From contig OX638327.1 of the NCBI GenBank assembly GCA_951812745.1, positions 372,001 to 436,000 of the forward strand: a stretch of DNA of 64,000 bases. The letters are read 5' to 3'. This document shows positions 35,860 through 44,746 of this stretch, one piece after another (position 1 is the stretch's first letter; every line of letters begins with the position of its first letter). This stretch comes from an uncultured Nitrospirales bacterium. Lineage in GTDB: Bacteria > Nitrospirota > Nitrospiria > Nitrospirales > UBA8639. A program made the translations under genes and the position numbers. The notes under the pieces are model-generated. The model was not told where the DNA came from, did not search any database, and worked only from the letters and a program-made list of their open reading frames with translations.

Positions 35860-36837
35860 ATGGGCGCAGAAATGCAGGTCTTCGGCACCCTCGCCGCTTT
35901 GCTGGTCGTCAGCATTGCCTTAGTGGGGTTCTTGTACCTCATCCCCATTCCATTATGGATTGCGGCCTGGGCCTCGAATGCGTACGTGGGGCTCCTGACG
36001 TTGGTCGGCATGCGGTTGCGCCGGGTGCCGCCCGGCACCGTGGTCACGGCGCGGATCAGTGCGGTCAAGGCCGGCCTGGAGATTCCCACCAATGATCTCG
36101 AAGCCCATTTTCTTGCCGGCGGCGACGTCGTGAAAGTGGTGAATGCCATGATTTCCGCGGACAAGGCGAACATCCCCATGCCCTTCAAACGTGCCGCGGC
36201 CATTGATCTTGCCGGTCGCGACGTGTTGGAAGCCGTGCAGATGTCCGTGTTGCCGAAGGTGATTGAAACGCCGAGGATTACGGCGGTGGCGAAAGACGGC
36301 ATTCAGCTGATTGCCGTGTCACGGGTCACTGTTCGAGCGAACATCGATCGGCTTGTCGGTGGCGCCGGGGAAGAGACGGTCATTGCCAGGGTGGGTGAGG
36401 GCATGGTGAGCACCATAGGCTCGTCGGGCACGCACAAGGACGTGTTGGAAAACCCCGATGAGATCTCGAAACACATTCTCCAAAAAGGGTTGGACGCCGG
36501 GACCGCATTTGAAATTCTATCGATTGATATCGCAGACGTGGACGTGGGTGAAAATATCGGTGCGAAGCTGCAGATCGATCAAGCCAATGCCGATAAGCAA
36601 ATTGCGCAGGCCAAGGCCGAAGAACGGCGGGCCATGGCCGTGGCGTTGGAACAGGAGATGCGGGCCCGTGTGATCGAAGCTGAAGCGGAAGTGCCGCGTG
36701 CCATGGCCGAGGCGTTTCGGAAAGGCAACATCGGGATCATGGATTATTACCGAATGAAGAACGTGCAGGCCGATACTGCCATGAGAGAGGCCATTGGGCA
36801 TGAGGAAGATGAACCGGAGCAAGGCAAATCCACATGA
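35860..36837 (+). CDS. floA: Flotillin-like protein FloA
   Basis: 325 residues. An N-terminal membrane hairpin ([27 protein letters not shown]) is followed by an SPFH-like domain ([40 protein letters not shown]) and a coiled-coil Ala/Glu-rich region ([31 protein letters not shown]). This matches the YqfA/FloA family, which organises membrane microdomains. AGGAGG lies about eight bases before the ATG. The NfeD protease-like partner often found beside floA is not seen; instead a small membrane protein gene follows. Confidence 0.9.
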   Translation: MGAEMQVFGTLAALLVVSIALVGFLYLIPIPLWIAAWASNAYVGLLTLVGMRLRRVPPGTVVTARISAVKAGLEIPTNDLEAHFLAGGDVVKVVNAMISADKANIPMPFKRAAAIDLAGRDVLEAVQMSVLPKVIETPRITAVAKDGIQLIAVSRVTVRANIDRLVGGAGEETVIARVGEGMVSTIGSSGTHKDVLENPDEISKHILQKGLDAGTAFEILSIDIADVDVGENIGAKLQIDQANADKQIAQAKAEERRAMAVALEQEMRARVIEAEAEVPRAMAEAFRKGNIGIMDYYRMKNVQADTAMREAIGHEEDEPEQGKST

Positions 36838-36846
36838 GGCGATAGG

Positions 36847-37188
36847 ATGAATGTTGAAGCATTTGTCTTTCTTGCAATCGTGTTGTTGGTTTGGTTTTTT
36901 GCCTCCATCGGGAGTTGGTTGCGTGAACAGATCGAGCGATATTCACGATATCAAGAGGAATTTGAAGCCCGCGAGGCGTTTTCTCCTTCTCCGGATTCCG
37001 AGAGCGTCCAGTTCGAAGAGGTGGCGACTGAGCCGCCGAAGATTACCCCCCCACGCGATGTTGCCCGGGCGGGGCTGCAACGTCCCGCCCGTTTACGGTA
37101 TCGCAGCCGAAAAGCCGCACGTCAGGGTGTCATCCTGATGACGGTGTTCGGGGCGTGCAAGGCGCTCGAACTCAGGGATGAATCCTGA
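36847..37188 (+). CDS. Small single-pass membrane protein after floA
   Basis: 113 residues. One N-terminal transmembrane segment (VEAFVFLAIVLLVWFFASIGSWL), an acidic middle, then a basic C-terminal region (RPARLRYRSRKAARQGVILMTVFGACKALE). It starts nine bases after floA on the same strand and so is likely cotranscribed. No family recognised; it may be a FloA partner, judged from position only. Confidence 0.6.
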   Translation: MNVEAFVFLAIVLLVWFFASIGSWLREQIERYSRYQEEFEAREAFSPSPDSESVQFEEVATEPPKITPPRDVARAGLQRPARLRYRSRKAARQGVILMTVFGACKALELRDES

Positions 37189-37212
37189 CGGACGTTGGGT
37201 CGATCATTTGGC

Positions 37213-38556
37213 ATGGATATTCGATCCAGTGTGTTAGTGACGGATTTCTATCAGCTCACCATGCTTCAAGGCTATCTTGAACAAGGCATGGAAGAAACCG
37301 CAGTCTTCGAATGTTTCGTGAGAACGATGCCCCCGGAACGGGGGTTTTTTATTGCCGCGGGCTTGGCACAGCTTCTGGAATTCTTGGAGAATGTTCGTTT
37401 TACTCCTGACGAGTTGGAATGGGTGGCGAACAGTGGCCGATTCAGCCGGTCCTTTGTTGAATATCTGGAACGGTTTCGGTTTGCGGGGGATCTTCATGCC
37501 ATGCCTGAGGGCACCGTCTTTTTCGCGAATGAACCGATTGTCCGGGTCACGGCCCCGTTACCTCAAGCACAGTTGATCGAGACCCGGTTGATCACCTTGC
37601 TTCACTATCAGACGTTGATTGCATCTAAAGCCGCGCGGTGCGTCCTCGCTGCTGCCGGCAAACCCGTGATCGATTTCGGCTTGCGACGATCCCATGGAGC
37701 CGAGGCCGGGTTGCTGGCTGCCCGGGCCAGTTACCTGGCCGGATTTGCCGGCTCGGCCACGGTCCTGGCCGAGCCTTTTTTTGAGGTGCCGGTGTTCGGA
37801 ACCATGGGGCATAGTTTCGTGCAGGCCCACCGAGCCGAACGTCACGCCTTTGAGCATTTTGCCGATGCGCAACCTGACAACGTTGTTTTGTTGCTCGATA
37901 CCTATGACACACAAAAAGGAGCCCAAACCGTGGTAGGGCTGGCCCCGCGTCTGCGGGAAAAAGGCATTACGATCAAAGGGGTACGTCTCGATAGCGGAGA
38001 CCTGGTGGATCAGGCGCGCCGGGTACGACGCATTTTAGACGACGGTGGGTTGGAAGATGTGCAGATTACGGCAAGCGGCAACCTGGATGAAGACGCCATT
38101 CAACACCTTGTCGCGGCGCAGGCTCCTGTGGATCTGTTCGCCGTCGGGACCAGACTGGCGACTTCGGCGGATGTGCCGTATTTGGACTGCGTCTATAAGC
38201 TGCAGGAATATTCCGGGAAACCGTCACGAAAGAAGTCAGAGGGCAAGGAGACGTGGCCGGGTGCCAAACAAGTTTACCGCCACTACGATCAACGAGGACG
38301 TATCGAGCATGACGTGGTGACGATGGCTGCCGATACGCAAGAGGGGAAAGCGCTGCTCCGGCCGGTCATGGACTCCGGCAAGCGCAGTGAGAAGTCCCCC
38401 TCACTCAATCAAATCCGTGAACATGCAATGGTCGAACTCGCCACGTTGTCTGACGAGATACGCCGATGCCGCCAGGGGGCCACCATCCCCGTGCAGATAT
38501 CTTTTGCCTTGCGGGATCTCGCTCGCGTCGTGGACGCTCGGGACGAAGTCGGGTAG
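37213..38556 (+). CDS. pncB: Nicotinate phosphoribosyltransferase
   Basis: 447 residues. It converts nicotinate and PRPP to nicotinate mononucleotide in NAD salvage. Family motifs: TDFYQLTMLQGYLEQGMEETA at the N-terminus, the FECFVRTMPPERGF segment, VIDFGLRRSHGAEAG, GTMGHSFVQAH with the autophosphorylated His region, GVRLDSGDL, and VDLFAVGTRLATS. Length suits the bacterial long form. A TTG at 37195 is also open, but the ATG at 37213 begins the conserved part; the ribosome site is weak. Confidence 0.93.
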   Translation: MDIRSSVLVTDFYQLTMLQGYLEQGMEETAVFECFVRTMPPERGFFIAAGLAQLLEFLENVRFTPDELEWVANSGRFSRSFVEYLERFRFAGDLHAMPEGTVFFANEPIVRVTAPLPQAQLIETRLITLLHYQTLIASKAARCVLAAAGKPVIDFGLRRSHGAEAGLLAARASYLAGFAGSATVLAEPFFEVPVFGTMGHSFVQAHRAERHAFEHFADAQPDNVVLLLDTYDTQKGAQTVVGLAPRLREKGITIKGVRLDSGDLVDQARRVRRILDDGGLEDVQITASGNLDEDAIQHLVAAQAPVDLFAVGTRLATSADVPYLDCVYKLQEYSGKPSRKKSEGKETWPGAKQVYRHYDQRGRIEHDVVTMAADTQEGKALLRPVMDSGKRSEKSPSLNQIREHAMVELATLSDEIRRCRQGATIPVQISFALRDLARVVDARDEVG

Positions 38557-38592
38557 GGGTGAAGAACGTACGCTTTCTGCTGTGGAGACGGG

Positions 38593-39279
38593 CTAGGTCC
38601 CGACCTTGACGGGAATGACTTTGACGCGGACCCGGGTTAAGCCTTTCTTGTGGAATCCCAGTTTTTTGGCGGCCCCGTAACTCAAGTCGATAATGCGTTT
38701 CCCGGAGTTCGGGTTGTTGACGCTGGGGAACGGACCACGATCGTTGACCCGGACGACGATTGATCGACCGTTGTCCAAGTTCGTCACTCGGACGTTGATC
38801 GGCAACGGCAGGTACTTGTGCGCGGCGGTCAAGGCCATGGGATTAAACGCTTCGCCGTTCGCGGTCATGTGTCCCCCGCTTTTCCGCCGGGTTTCTTCTC
38901 CATACCATGACGCGATCCCCGTCTCTTCATAGCGTTGGGCCTGCCGGACGCTCATGGGCACGTAGCGTCTGCCGTGCACTACATAGGGAGCCCATTTGAC
39001 GCGACCTTGGCGAATGGCTTCCTTAACCGGCAACCCGTCGATCGTTTCGATTTCATCATGCATCAGGGGCCAGTCGAATGGCGCCTGTACGACCTCGAAC
39101 GTAAATTTTCCAACCTGGTAGACGGTCTTGACGGTTCCGGTCGTCAGGTAATAAACCCCTTTAACCGTGCCAGCCACGACATCGTAAGTCGTTTCCACGA
39201 CCGCACAGCCGGGCAGGAGCAGGGCGAAGACGAGAAGAGCGCTCAGGAGGATCAGCCGCGTCTGTAAGGAAACCAGCAT
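38593..39279 (-). CDS. rlpA: RlpA-family lipoprotein (double-psi barrel)
   Basis: 228 residues. The lipoprotein signal LILLSALLVFALLLPGC places the lipidated Cys near residue 25. The C-terminal double-psi beta-barrel contains GIASWYGEE, ANGEAFNPMALTAAHKYLPLP and VVRVNDRGPF, with the Asp of the catalytic site in NDRGP. RlpA proteins cleave denuded peptidoglycan strands or bind them at the septum. There is no C-terminal SPOR domain. Instead an N-terminal region with repeated VAGTVKGVYYLTTGTVKTVY precedes the barrel. A TTG at 39327 is possible, but the lipobox fits the ATG at 39279. Confidence 0.85.
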   Translation of the reverse strand: MLVSLQTRLILLSALLVFALLLPGCAVVETTYDVVAGTVKGVYYLTTGTVKTVYQVGKFTFEVVQAPFDWPLMHDEIETIDGLPVKEAIRQGRVKWAPYVVHGRRYVPMSVRQAQRYEETGIASWYGEETRRKSGGHMTANGEAFNPMALTAAHKYLPLPINVRVTNLDNGRSIVVRVNDRGPFPSVNNPNSGKRIIDLSYGAAKKLGFHKKGLTRVRVKVIPVKVGT

Positions 39280-39542
39280 CTTAGTTATGGTGATGAGATG
39301 TTTCCGGTGGTTCGGGGAAAGGTGCAACGGAATTGTACGGGCCTTCTGTACTTGACGTTACCTTCATGACCACAACCTGTAGTTGTTCAGCGCAGAAAAT
39401 AGTGAAGTCCGCCTACAAGATATAGAATAAAACCTAATTGTACACTTTTTCGTAACGGTTTCAACCCCCACGTGCTGCCTGACCGGTCGAGGAGAATGAT
39501 GCGCGGTCGGCTAACCGGACGCCTTATCTGGAAAAAGATAGG

Positions 39543-40754
39543 CTAGGTGGTATAGGAGGCGTTGATTTTCACGTAATCGTAGGAAAGGTCCGTGGTCCAG
39601 AGTCTGGCGGAACCCCGTTTATTCCCCACTGAGAGCGTCATGACGTATCGTTTTTTCCGCATGATCCGTTGCGCCTGTCGGTCCCCCGGTCCTCCGACCG
39701 CTTGGCCGTTCTCTACGACTCGAGTCCTGTTGAATGCCAACCAAAGCTTGGAAGGGTTGAAGGTCACGCCGGCCCGGCCGGCGGCAGCCACGATTCGACC
39801 CCAGTTGGGGTCCTCTCCGAAGACGGCGGTCTTCACCAACAACGAAGTCGCAATGGTTTGAGCAATCTTCTTCGCTTCGTGATTGGTCTTTGTTCCGCGC
39901 ACGACAATCTCGACGATTTTGGTAGCCCCTTCCCCGTCCTGGCAGATTTGAAGCGAAAGCGACAGGCAGACGTCGTACAGAAGGGTGTAAAATTGTTCCC
40001 ATTGGGGGGTGCCCATCTGAATCGCCGGATTCCCGGCGCGTCCATTGGCAAGACATAAGACCGTGTCGTTCGTGCTCGAGTCCCCGTCGACGGAAATACA
40101 GTTGAAGGTGTCGTTGACGGCTCGCGTCAATGCGGCTTGCAGGGCCCGCGGGGCAATCGCGGCGTCGGTGGTGAGATAGGCCAACATGGTCGCCATATTG
40201 GGATGAATCATGCCGGAGCCTTTGGCCATCCCTCCGATCGTAAGCATCCGCTTCCCGATCTTTGCCTGCAGGGCGACTTCTTTATGTATGGTGTCCGTCG
40301 TCATGATAGCCTGGGCAGCCGGTTTATGACCGGACCGGCTCAGGATGCGGCTGAGAGGCGGGACGGCTTCACGGATCGCGGACATCGGCAAAGGGCGGCC
40401 GATCACTCCCGTCGATCCCACAAACACCGAAGAGACGGGCAGGCGTAAGGCCGTGGATACGAGCCGGCGCATTTCCATGGCATCCGATAGCCCTTGTGAA
40501 CCGGTCAATGAATTGGCGTTTCCACTATTCACGAGAATGGCTTGCCCCGTGTGCTGTTTGAGTTGCCGGCGACCCAAAAGGACGGGCGCTGCCACGATTC
40601 GATTTTGCGCGAACACTCCCGCCATGACCCCGGGGTGGGTGGACGCCAAAAGGGCGAGGTCCAGCACAGGCGCCGGTTTGATACCGGCGTGAATCCCCGC
40701 GGCAAGAAAGCCGGCCGGGGCCGTGACGCCGCCTTTAGTCTTTTGTACGTTCAC
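39543..40754 (-). CDS. argJ: Bifunctional ornithine acetyltransferase/N-acetylglutamate synthase
   Basis: 403 residues. It recycles the acetyl group in arginine synthesis. The autoproteolytic site lies in GSGMIHPNMATML, where cleavage before the Thr gives the two subunits. GFLAAGIHAGIK at the start and PNWGRIVAAAGRAGV are typical. The start is GTG at 40754, with a poor ribosome site. It follows argC on the same strand after 43 bases, so the two form an arginine unit. Confidence 0.95.
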   Translation of the reverse strand: MNVQKTKGGVTAPAGFLAAGIHAGIKPAPVLDLALLASTHPGVMAGVFAQNRIVAAPVLLGRRQLKQHTGQAILVNSGNANSLTGSQGLSDAMEMRRLVSTALRLPVSSVFVGSTGVIGRPLPMSAIREAVPPLSRILSRSGHKPAAQAIMTTDTIHKEVALQAKIGKRMLTIGGMAKGSGMIHPNMATMLAYLTTDAAIAPRALQAALTRAVNDTFNCISVDGDSSTNDTVLCLANGRAGNPAIQMGTPQWEQFYTLLYDVCLSLSLQICQDGEGATKIVEIVVRGTKTNHEAKKIAQTIATSLLVKTAVFGEDPNWGRIVAAAGRAGVTFNPSKLWLAFNRTRVVENGQAVGGPGDRQAQRIMRKKRYVMTLSVGNKRGSARLWTTDLSYDYVKINASYTT

Positions 40755-40797
40755 AAGGAATACGGATTGTGAGTGAGGAACATCGGTCCGGTTGAGT

Positions 40798-41862
40798 CTA
40801 TGGAAAAATCCCTGGTGACGTCAGAGCCGTCTCTTCGGGAAAGCCCATCATCAGGTTCATGGATTGGATGGCCTGCCCAGCCGCACCTTTGACCAGGTTG
40901 TCCAAGGCCGATACGGTGATGACGTGGTTGGTGCGTTGATCCACAAAAACTCCGATGTCGCAAAAATTCGATCCTCGAACGTGGGTTGGACTGACTGCCG
41001 TTGACTCTTCCCGGATTCGGATGAATCGTTCGTTTGCAAAAAAGTCCTTGTACAACGCCGTTGCCTTGGCGTTCGTGAGCGGTTTCCGGAGTTTGGCATA
41101 GGCCGTGCTGAGAAGCCCGCGGTTCATCGGGATCAGATGCGGAGTGAATACGATATTCACGTTCGCCTCTTTCCGTCCGTGAATGATGCGGTTCAGTTCC
41201 TGTTCAATTTCAGGGGTGTGCCGGTGTCGGGCAATATTGTAGGCCGTCATGGAGTCATGCGCTTCCGGAAAATGGTAGGGCAGGGCCGGGCTTCGTCCCG
41301 CCCCTGAAATGCCGGATTTCGAATCAACGACAATGGTATCCGTTTGGATCATCCGATGGGCCAGCAATGGAGCCAACTGCAGAATAGCCGCGGTCGGGTA
41401 GCAGCCCGGCACGGCAACCAGCTGAGCCTGCCGGATTCGTGCCCGGTGAAGTTCCGGAAGCCCGTACACCGCCTTCTTCAGCAGCGCGGGCGACGCATGC
41501 GGTGTACCGTACCACTGTTCATAGATTTCCCGCTCCATCAGCCGAAAGTCGGCGCTCAGGTCAATCACAGGTTTTTTGGCTTTGACGCATTCGGTCACCG
41601 GCTCCATGGATTTCGTATGGGGAAGTGCTGAAAATACCAGATCGACCTTTTTCAGGATGGGTTCGACGTGCAGCGGCGCAAAACGAAACCCGTGAAACGT
41701 TTCGAGGTGTGGGAACAGGGACGTCACCGGAAGGCCGGCGGATTTGTCCGCCGTCACGTTGGTGACCGTGACGTTAGGGTGACCGCCCAATAGACGTAGG
41801 AGTTCCCCGCCAGTATACCCACTGGCTCCCAGTACGGCTACTTTTAATCGAGATCGACGCAT
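40798..41862 (-). CDS. argC: N-acetyl-gamma-glutamyl-phosphate reductase
   Basis: 354 residues. NADPH-dependent third step of arginine synthesis. GASGYTGGELLRLL is the nucleotide-binding motif, VPGCYPTAAIL carries the catalytic Cys, and HTPEIEQEL the active-site His. Longer starts are open, but the ATG at 41862 begins the conserved RLKVAVLG strand. It lies just after the terminator of the ribosomal protein operon, so its own promoter must be short and close to or within that terminator. Confidence 0.95.
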   Translation of the reverse strand: MRRSRLKVAVLGASGYTGGELLRLLGGHPNVTVTNVTADKSAGLPVTSLFPHLETFHGFRFAPLHVEPILKKVDLVFSALPHTKSMEPVTECVKAKKPVIDLSADFRLMEREIYEQWYGTPHASPALLKKAVYGLPELHRARIRQAQLVAVPGCYPTAAILQLAPLLAHRMIQTDTIVVDSKSGISGAGRSPALPYHFPEAHDSMTAYNIARHRHTPEIEQELNRIIHGRKEANVNIVFTPHLIPMNRGLLSTAYAKLRKPLTNAKATALYKDFFANERFIRIREESTAVSPTHVRGSNFCDIGVFVDQRTNHVITVSALDNLVKGAAGQAIQSMNLMMGFPEETALTSPGIFP

Positions 41863-41901
41863 TGATGATGACTGTCGCCTTGCCATACATGAATAAGACG
41901 A

Positions 41902-41933
41902 AAAAAGGGAAGGCAACGAAGCCTTCCCTTTTT
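41902..41933 (-). terminator. Bidirectional terminator after rpsI
   Basis: AAAAAGGGAAGGC pairs perfectly with GCCTTCCCTTTTT around AACGAA. On the minus strand the stem ends in a run of six T residues. It separates the rplM-rpsI operon from argC-argJ. Confidence 0.9.
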
Positions 41934-41959
41934 CGCAACCATTGTCAGAATCCGCGCGG

Positions 41960-42352
41960 TTAACGCTTGGAATATTGGAATCGGCTTCGAGCGCCTTTTT
42001 GTCCGTATTTTTTCCTTTCTTTCACACGGGGGTCACGTGTCAGCAAGCCGTCCTTTTTGAGGATCCCGCGAAAGTCCGGGTTCACTTGGACCAAGGCTTT
42101 GGCAATCGCGTGGCGGAGGGCTCCGGCCTGTCCGGTTCCGCCTCCACCGCAGACCGAGGCTTTAATGCGAAATTGTCCTCGTGTGTTCGTCACTTCAAGC
42201 GGCGCTTCCACCTGCATGCGATGTGAAAGAAGGGTGAAATAATGGTCAAGCGTGCGGCCATTGACCGTAATGTCCGGAGGACCCGGTTCAATCCAGGCGC
42301 GTGCGATCGCATATTTGCGTTTTCCCGTAGCATAATGACGTTGACTAACCAT
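41960..42352 (-). CDS. rpsI: 30S ribosomal protein S9
   Basis: 130 residues, full length. YATGKRKYAIARAWIEPG at the start, GGGGTGQAGALRHAIAKAL in the core, and the conserved tail ARSRFQYSKR that reaches the P-site tRNA. It follows rplM by 38 bases, the usual L13-S9 operon. Confidence 0.98.
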   Translation of the reverse strand: MVSQRHYATGKRKYAIARAWIEPGPPDITVNGRTLDHYFTLLSHRMQVEAPLEVTNTRGQFRIKASVCGGGGTGQAGALRHAIAKALVQVNPDFRGILKKDGLLTRDPRVKERKKYGQKGARSRFQYSKR

Positions 42353-42390
42353 TGGTAAGGCCTTTCCTCTATACGTTTAGCAAGATACTG

Positions 42391-42816
42391 TTATGACCAG
42401 GGCTCCGGACGTTGTGCGACATGTGGGTGATCCGTCCCAACGTAGACGCGCAACTTTTTAGCCATTTTTTTCCCTAACGGACTGTGTGGAAGCATGCCCC
42501 GAACGGCTTTGGACACGATTTCCGTGGGGGCTTTTTTCAAGAGATGTTCGGCGGTAATGGATTTGATCCCCCCGGGATATCCGGTATGGTGATAATACGT
42601 TTTCTCCTTCAATTTTTTCCCGGTCAGTCGAATCGCTTCGGCATTGATCACAATCACGTGGTCGCCCGTATCGACGTTGGGCGTGAACGTCGGTTTGTGC
42701 TTGCCGCGGAGAAGCGTGGCGGCTTGAGTCGCCAAACGACCGAGCGGAATCCCTTTGGCGTCGAGAATATACCATTTCCGGTCGATTTCATCGGGTTTTG
42801 CTTGAAAGCTACGCAT
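42391..42816 (-). CDS. rplM: 50S ribosomal protein L13
   Basis: 141 residues, full length. KWYILDAKGIPLGRLATQAATLLRGK, GDHVIVINAEAIRLTGKK, YYHHTGYPGGIK and AVRGMLPHSPLGKKMAKKLRVY are the family motifs. It sits between a BFN-family gene and rpsI on the same strand. Confidence 0.98.
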   Translation of the reverse strand: MRSFQAKPDEIDRKWYILDAKGIPLGRLATQAATLLRGKHKPTFTPNVDTGDHVIVINAEAIRLTGKKLKEKTYYHHTGYPGGIKSITAEHLLKKAPTEIVSKAVRGMLPHSPLGKKMAKKLRVYVGTDHPHVAQRPEPWS

Positions 42817-42844
42817 CAGAAATTCTCCATGTTTCAGTCTACGA

Positions 42845-43321
42845 TCATGTTTCGGACGTCCCTGATTCTTTGGGATCGAGTTTAGCCAGCCAAGCCTCCA
42901 AATTATCGCCAGCTCTTCTTTTGAGGACGTCCTGTGTCACGTAAATCGGACATTTGGCCCTCAGGGCCACGGCGATGGCATCGCTTGGCCGGGCATCCAC
43001 TGTGCGTTCGAGTCCATTCAAAGATACGTGCACCGTCGCATAGTACGTGTTGTTTTGGACGTCCGTCACCACGACTTGAGAGATTTTCATGCCCAGGTGC
43101 GTCGAGAGACTCGCAATCAAATCGTGACTCATCGGTCTGGGGGGAACCACGTCCTCCAATGCCAAGCGGATGGAGGTCCCCTCGGCCGTGCCCACCCAAA
43201 TGGGAAGGACGTCGGCATTGTTTTCGTCCCGAAGGATCACGATCTGGGTCTCCGTATTGGGGTCAACCAGCACTCCGTGAACTTTTAACGGGACGAGGTC
43301 GGTATTTTGTTCCACGCTCAT
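42845..43321 (-). CDS. Bifunctional nuclease family protein (DUF151), copy 1
   Basis: 158 residues containing one BFN domain: VLVDPNTETQIVILRDENNADVLPIWVGTAEG, then an acidic-Arg core VDARPSDAIAVALRAKCPIYV. Family members in plants and bacteria have been reported to act on RNA and DNA; the bacterial role is uncertain. It lies 48 bases downstream of a second BFN gene and 28 bases upstream of rplM, so it is cotranscribed with ribosomal proteins. Confidence 0.85.
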   Translation of the reverse strand: MSVEQNTDLVPLKVHGVLVDPNTETQIVILRDENNADVLPIWVGTAEGTSIRLALEDVVPPRPMSHDLIASLSTHLGMKISQVVVTDVQNNTYYATVHVSLNGLERTVDARPSDAIAVALRAKCPIYVTQDVLKRRAGDNLEAWLAKLDPKESGTSET

Positions 43322-43369
43322 GGACGTTGCGAAAACGGGTTCGGTTCAACGAAAAAACGATAGCAAACG

Positions 43370-43834
43370 TTAGGTTTCGAATTTGCCGAAATCTTCAGGT
43401 TTTAAGTTTTCGAGCCAGCGCTCCAATTCCTCGGAACTCTGTTTTTGTAGGACTTCCTCTCTGGTAAAGATCGGGGCTTCGGCGCGCAAAGCCAAGGCAA
43501 TCGCATCGCTGGGCCGTGAATCAATCGAGTATTCCGAATCGCCGTACCAGAGATGGATTTTGGCATAATACGTATTATCTTTTAAGTCAGTGACCACGGC
43601 GCTCAAGACTTTGGCGTCAACGTTGTCCAAAATCGATTTCATGAAATCGTGTGTCAGAGGACGGGGCGGGGCAATGTTCTCCAACGCAAAACTGATGGCA
43701 CTCGCTTCGGATTTCCCGACCCAAATCGGAAGCATATCGGAATTCTGTTCGTCCCGAAGGATGACGATATAGGCGTTATTATAGGGGTCAAACAACAGCC
43801 CCCGCACGTTCATTTGCGTAATCATACCTACCAT
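43370..43834 (-). CDS. Bifunctional nuclease family protein (DUF151), copy 2
   Basis: 154 residues, clearly paralogous to its downstream neighbour: LLFDPYNNAYIVILRDEQNSDMLPIWVGKSEA and IDSRPSDAIALALRAEAPIFT. The shared RPSDAIA motif marks the domain. An ATG at 43825 is an alternative start. Together with copy 1 it opens the bfn-bfn-rplM-rpsI transcription unit. Confidence 0.85.
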   Translation of the reverse strand: MVGMITQMNVRGLLFDPYNNAYIVILRDEQNSDMLPIWVGKSEASAISFALENIAPPRPLTHDFMKSILDNVDAKVLSAVVTDLKDNTYYAKIHLWYGDSEYSIDSRPSDAIALALRAEAPIFTREEVLQKQSSEELERWLENLKPEDFGKFET

Positions 43835-43970
43835 CCATTGATTGCAGCAATGATGGGCGCAATCCGAGTTAACGTATCATTCAGTTCTTTCTCATGTCAA
43901 TTCAAATGCGGAAATAGCGATTTCCTGGGAGAGGGCAGGGTGAGGCGGGCATCAGAGCGGACCGGCCGGC

Positions 43971-44408
43971 TTATGTTCGCAATGGATCAATCACCGTGAG
44001 AAAAGAGAACCGGTGAAAATCGGTGTCGCGAGTGCAGATTCGGCTGATCCCGTGTTCGCGCATGAGCGCGGCCGTGTGAAGGTCGTGCATAAAGTTACCC
44101 CGAGCATCGGGCAGTTCACGCACGACGAGACTCAAAACGTCCGCATGTCGTGCCGTCGGCACAAGCACGTCAATCCCTGGTGACGTCAGCAGGAGTTCAA
44201 GGAATCGCCAAGCATCCTTGGCATTCCACGGTGACCGAAAGACCCGGGGATGGGTGCTGACGCGAAGGAATTCATAACAAATATTCCAGGTCAGAAAGTC
44301 AGGCGCCGGATCATCCAGGCACTGCTCGACCAGGGCACGACACGGCCGATGGAATTCGGATTGTCGGTCGGCGGCGTACAAGAGGATGTTGGTGTCGAGG
44401 ACCAGCAA
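43971..44408 (-). CDS. vapC: PIN-domain toxin (VapC type)
   Basis: 145-residue PIN ribonuclease. The acidic active-site set is present: D5 (LVLDTN), E46 (CYEFLR), D109 (FMHDLH) and D128 (CTRDTD). VapC toxins cleave tRNA or rRNA when released from VapB. The likely start is TTG at 44408, directly abutting the antitoxin stop (TGA-TTG) in the same frame, so translation probably depends on reinitiation after vapB. This would keep toxin below antitoxin. Confidence 0.87.
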   Translation of the reverse strand: MLVLDTNILLYAADRQSEFHRPCRALVEQCLDDPAPDFLTWNICYEFLRVSTHPRVFRSPWNAKDAWRFLELLLTSPGIDVLVPTARHADVLSLVVRELPDARGNFMHDLHTAALMREHGISRICTRDTDFHRFSFLTVIDPLRT

Positions 44409-44648
44409 TCAGGGTTCATCCATCGCCGAATACAACTCGGCACGATTCGACACGTCCACGAGTGCCCCACCACTGCGCCAAGTCGGGAGCACCGGGCGGG
44501 CGTGTCCCCTGTCCTCGACGTGAGTAGTCTCGGCCAGAATGCGTCGCAGCGCCGCTTCCACGAGTGCGGAAATAGTCGTTCGCCGCCGGGCCGCCTCTTC
44601 ACGCAATCGGCGCATCACGTGGTCGTCTATGTTGAGCGTTGTCTTCAT
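44409..44648 (-). CDS. vapB: Ribbon-helix-helix antitoxin (VapB type)
   Basis: 79 residues. KTTLNIDDHVMRRLREEAARRRTTISALVEAALRRIL is a ribbon-helix-helix DNA-binding domain. The C-terminal part (LPTWRSGGALVDVSNRAELYSAMDEP) would wrap the PIN toxin. The ATG at 44648 lies within one copy of a repeated operator-like sequence and about seven bases after the promoter -10, so its mRNA is probably leaderless. No Shine-Dalgarno is possible in such a transcript. Confidence 0.85.
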   Translation of the reverse strand: MKTTLNIDDHVMRRLREEAARRRTTISALVEAALRRILAETTHVEDRGHARPVLPTWRSGGALVDVSNRAELYSAMDEP

Positions 44649-44684
44649 ATGGATAACCATACGCAAGATATGGATAACCGTCAA
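44647..44684 (-). promoter_or_regulatory. vapBC promoter with direct-repeat operator
   Basis: On the minus strand TTGACG (44684-44679) and TATGGT (44661-44656) have a 17-base spacer, with the vapB ATG seven bases on. Two identical 12-base copies of GGTTATCCATAT (44679-44668 and 44658-44647) are 21 bases apart, exactly two helical turns. They cover the region beside the -35 and the -10 to start codon. This is the layout expected for VapB autorepression. Confidence 0.7.
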
Positions 44685-44702
44685 GCTCGGGTAAGTCTTT
44701 GG

Positions 44703-44723
44703 ATCCCCGATCAAGCCGGGGAT
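44703..44723. repeat. ATCCCCG palindrome
   Basis: ATCCCCG (44703-44709) and CGGGGAT (44717-44723) pair across a seven-base loop, followed by GACAGG. It belongs with the GTCATTCCCGC and 48257 copies as a family of REP-like stems. Confidence 0.6.
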
Positions 44724-44746
44724 GACAGGAGGGACGACGAGGCCGG

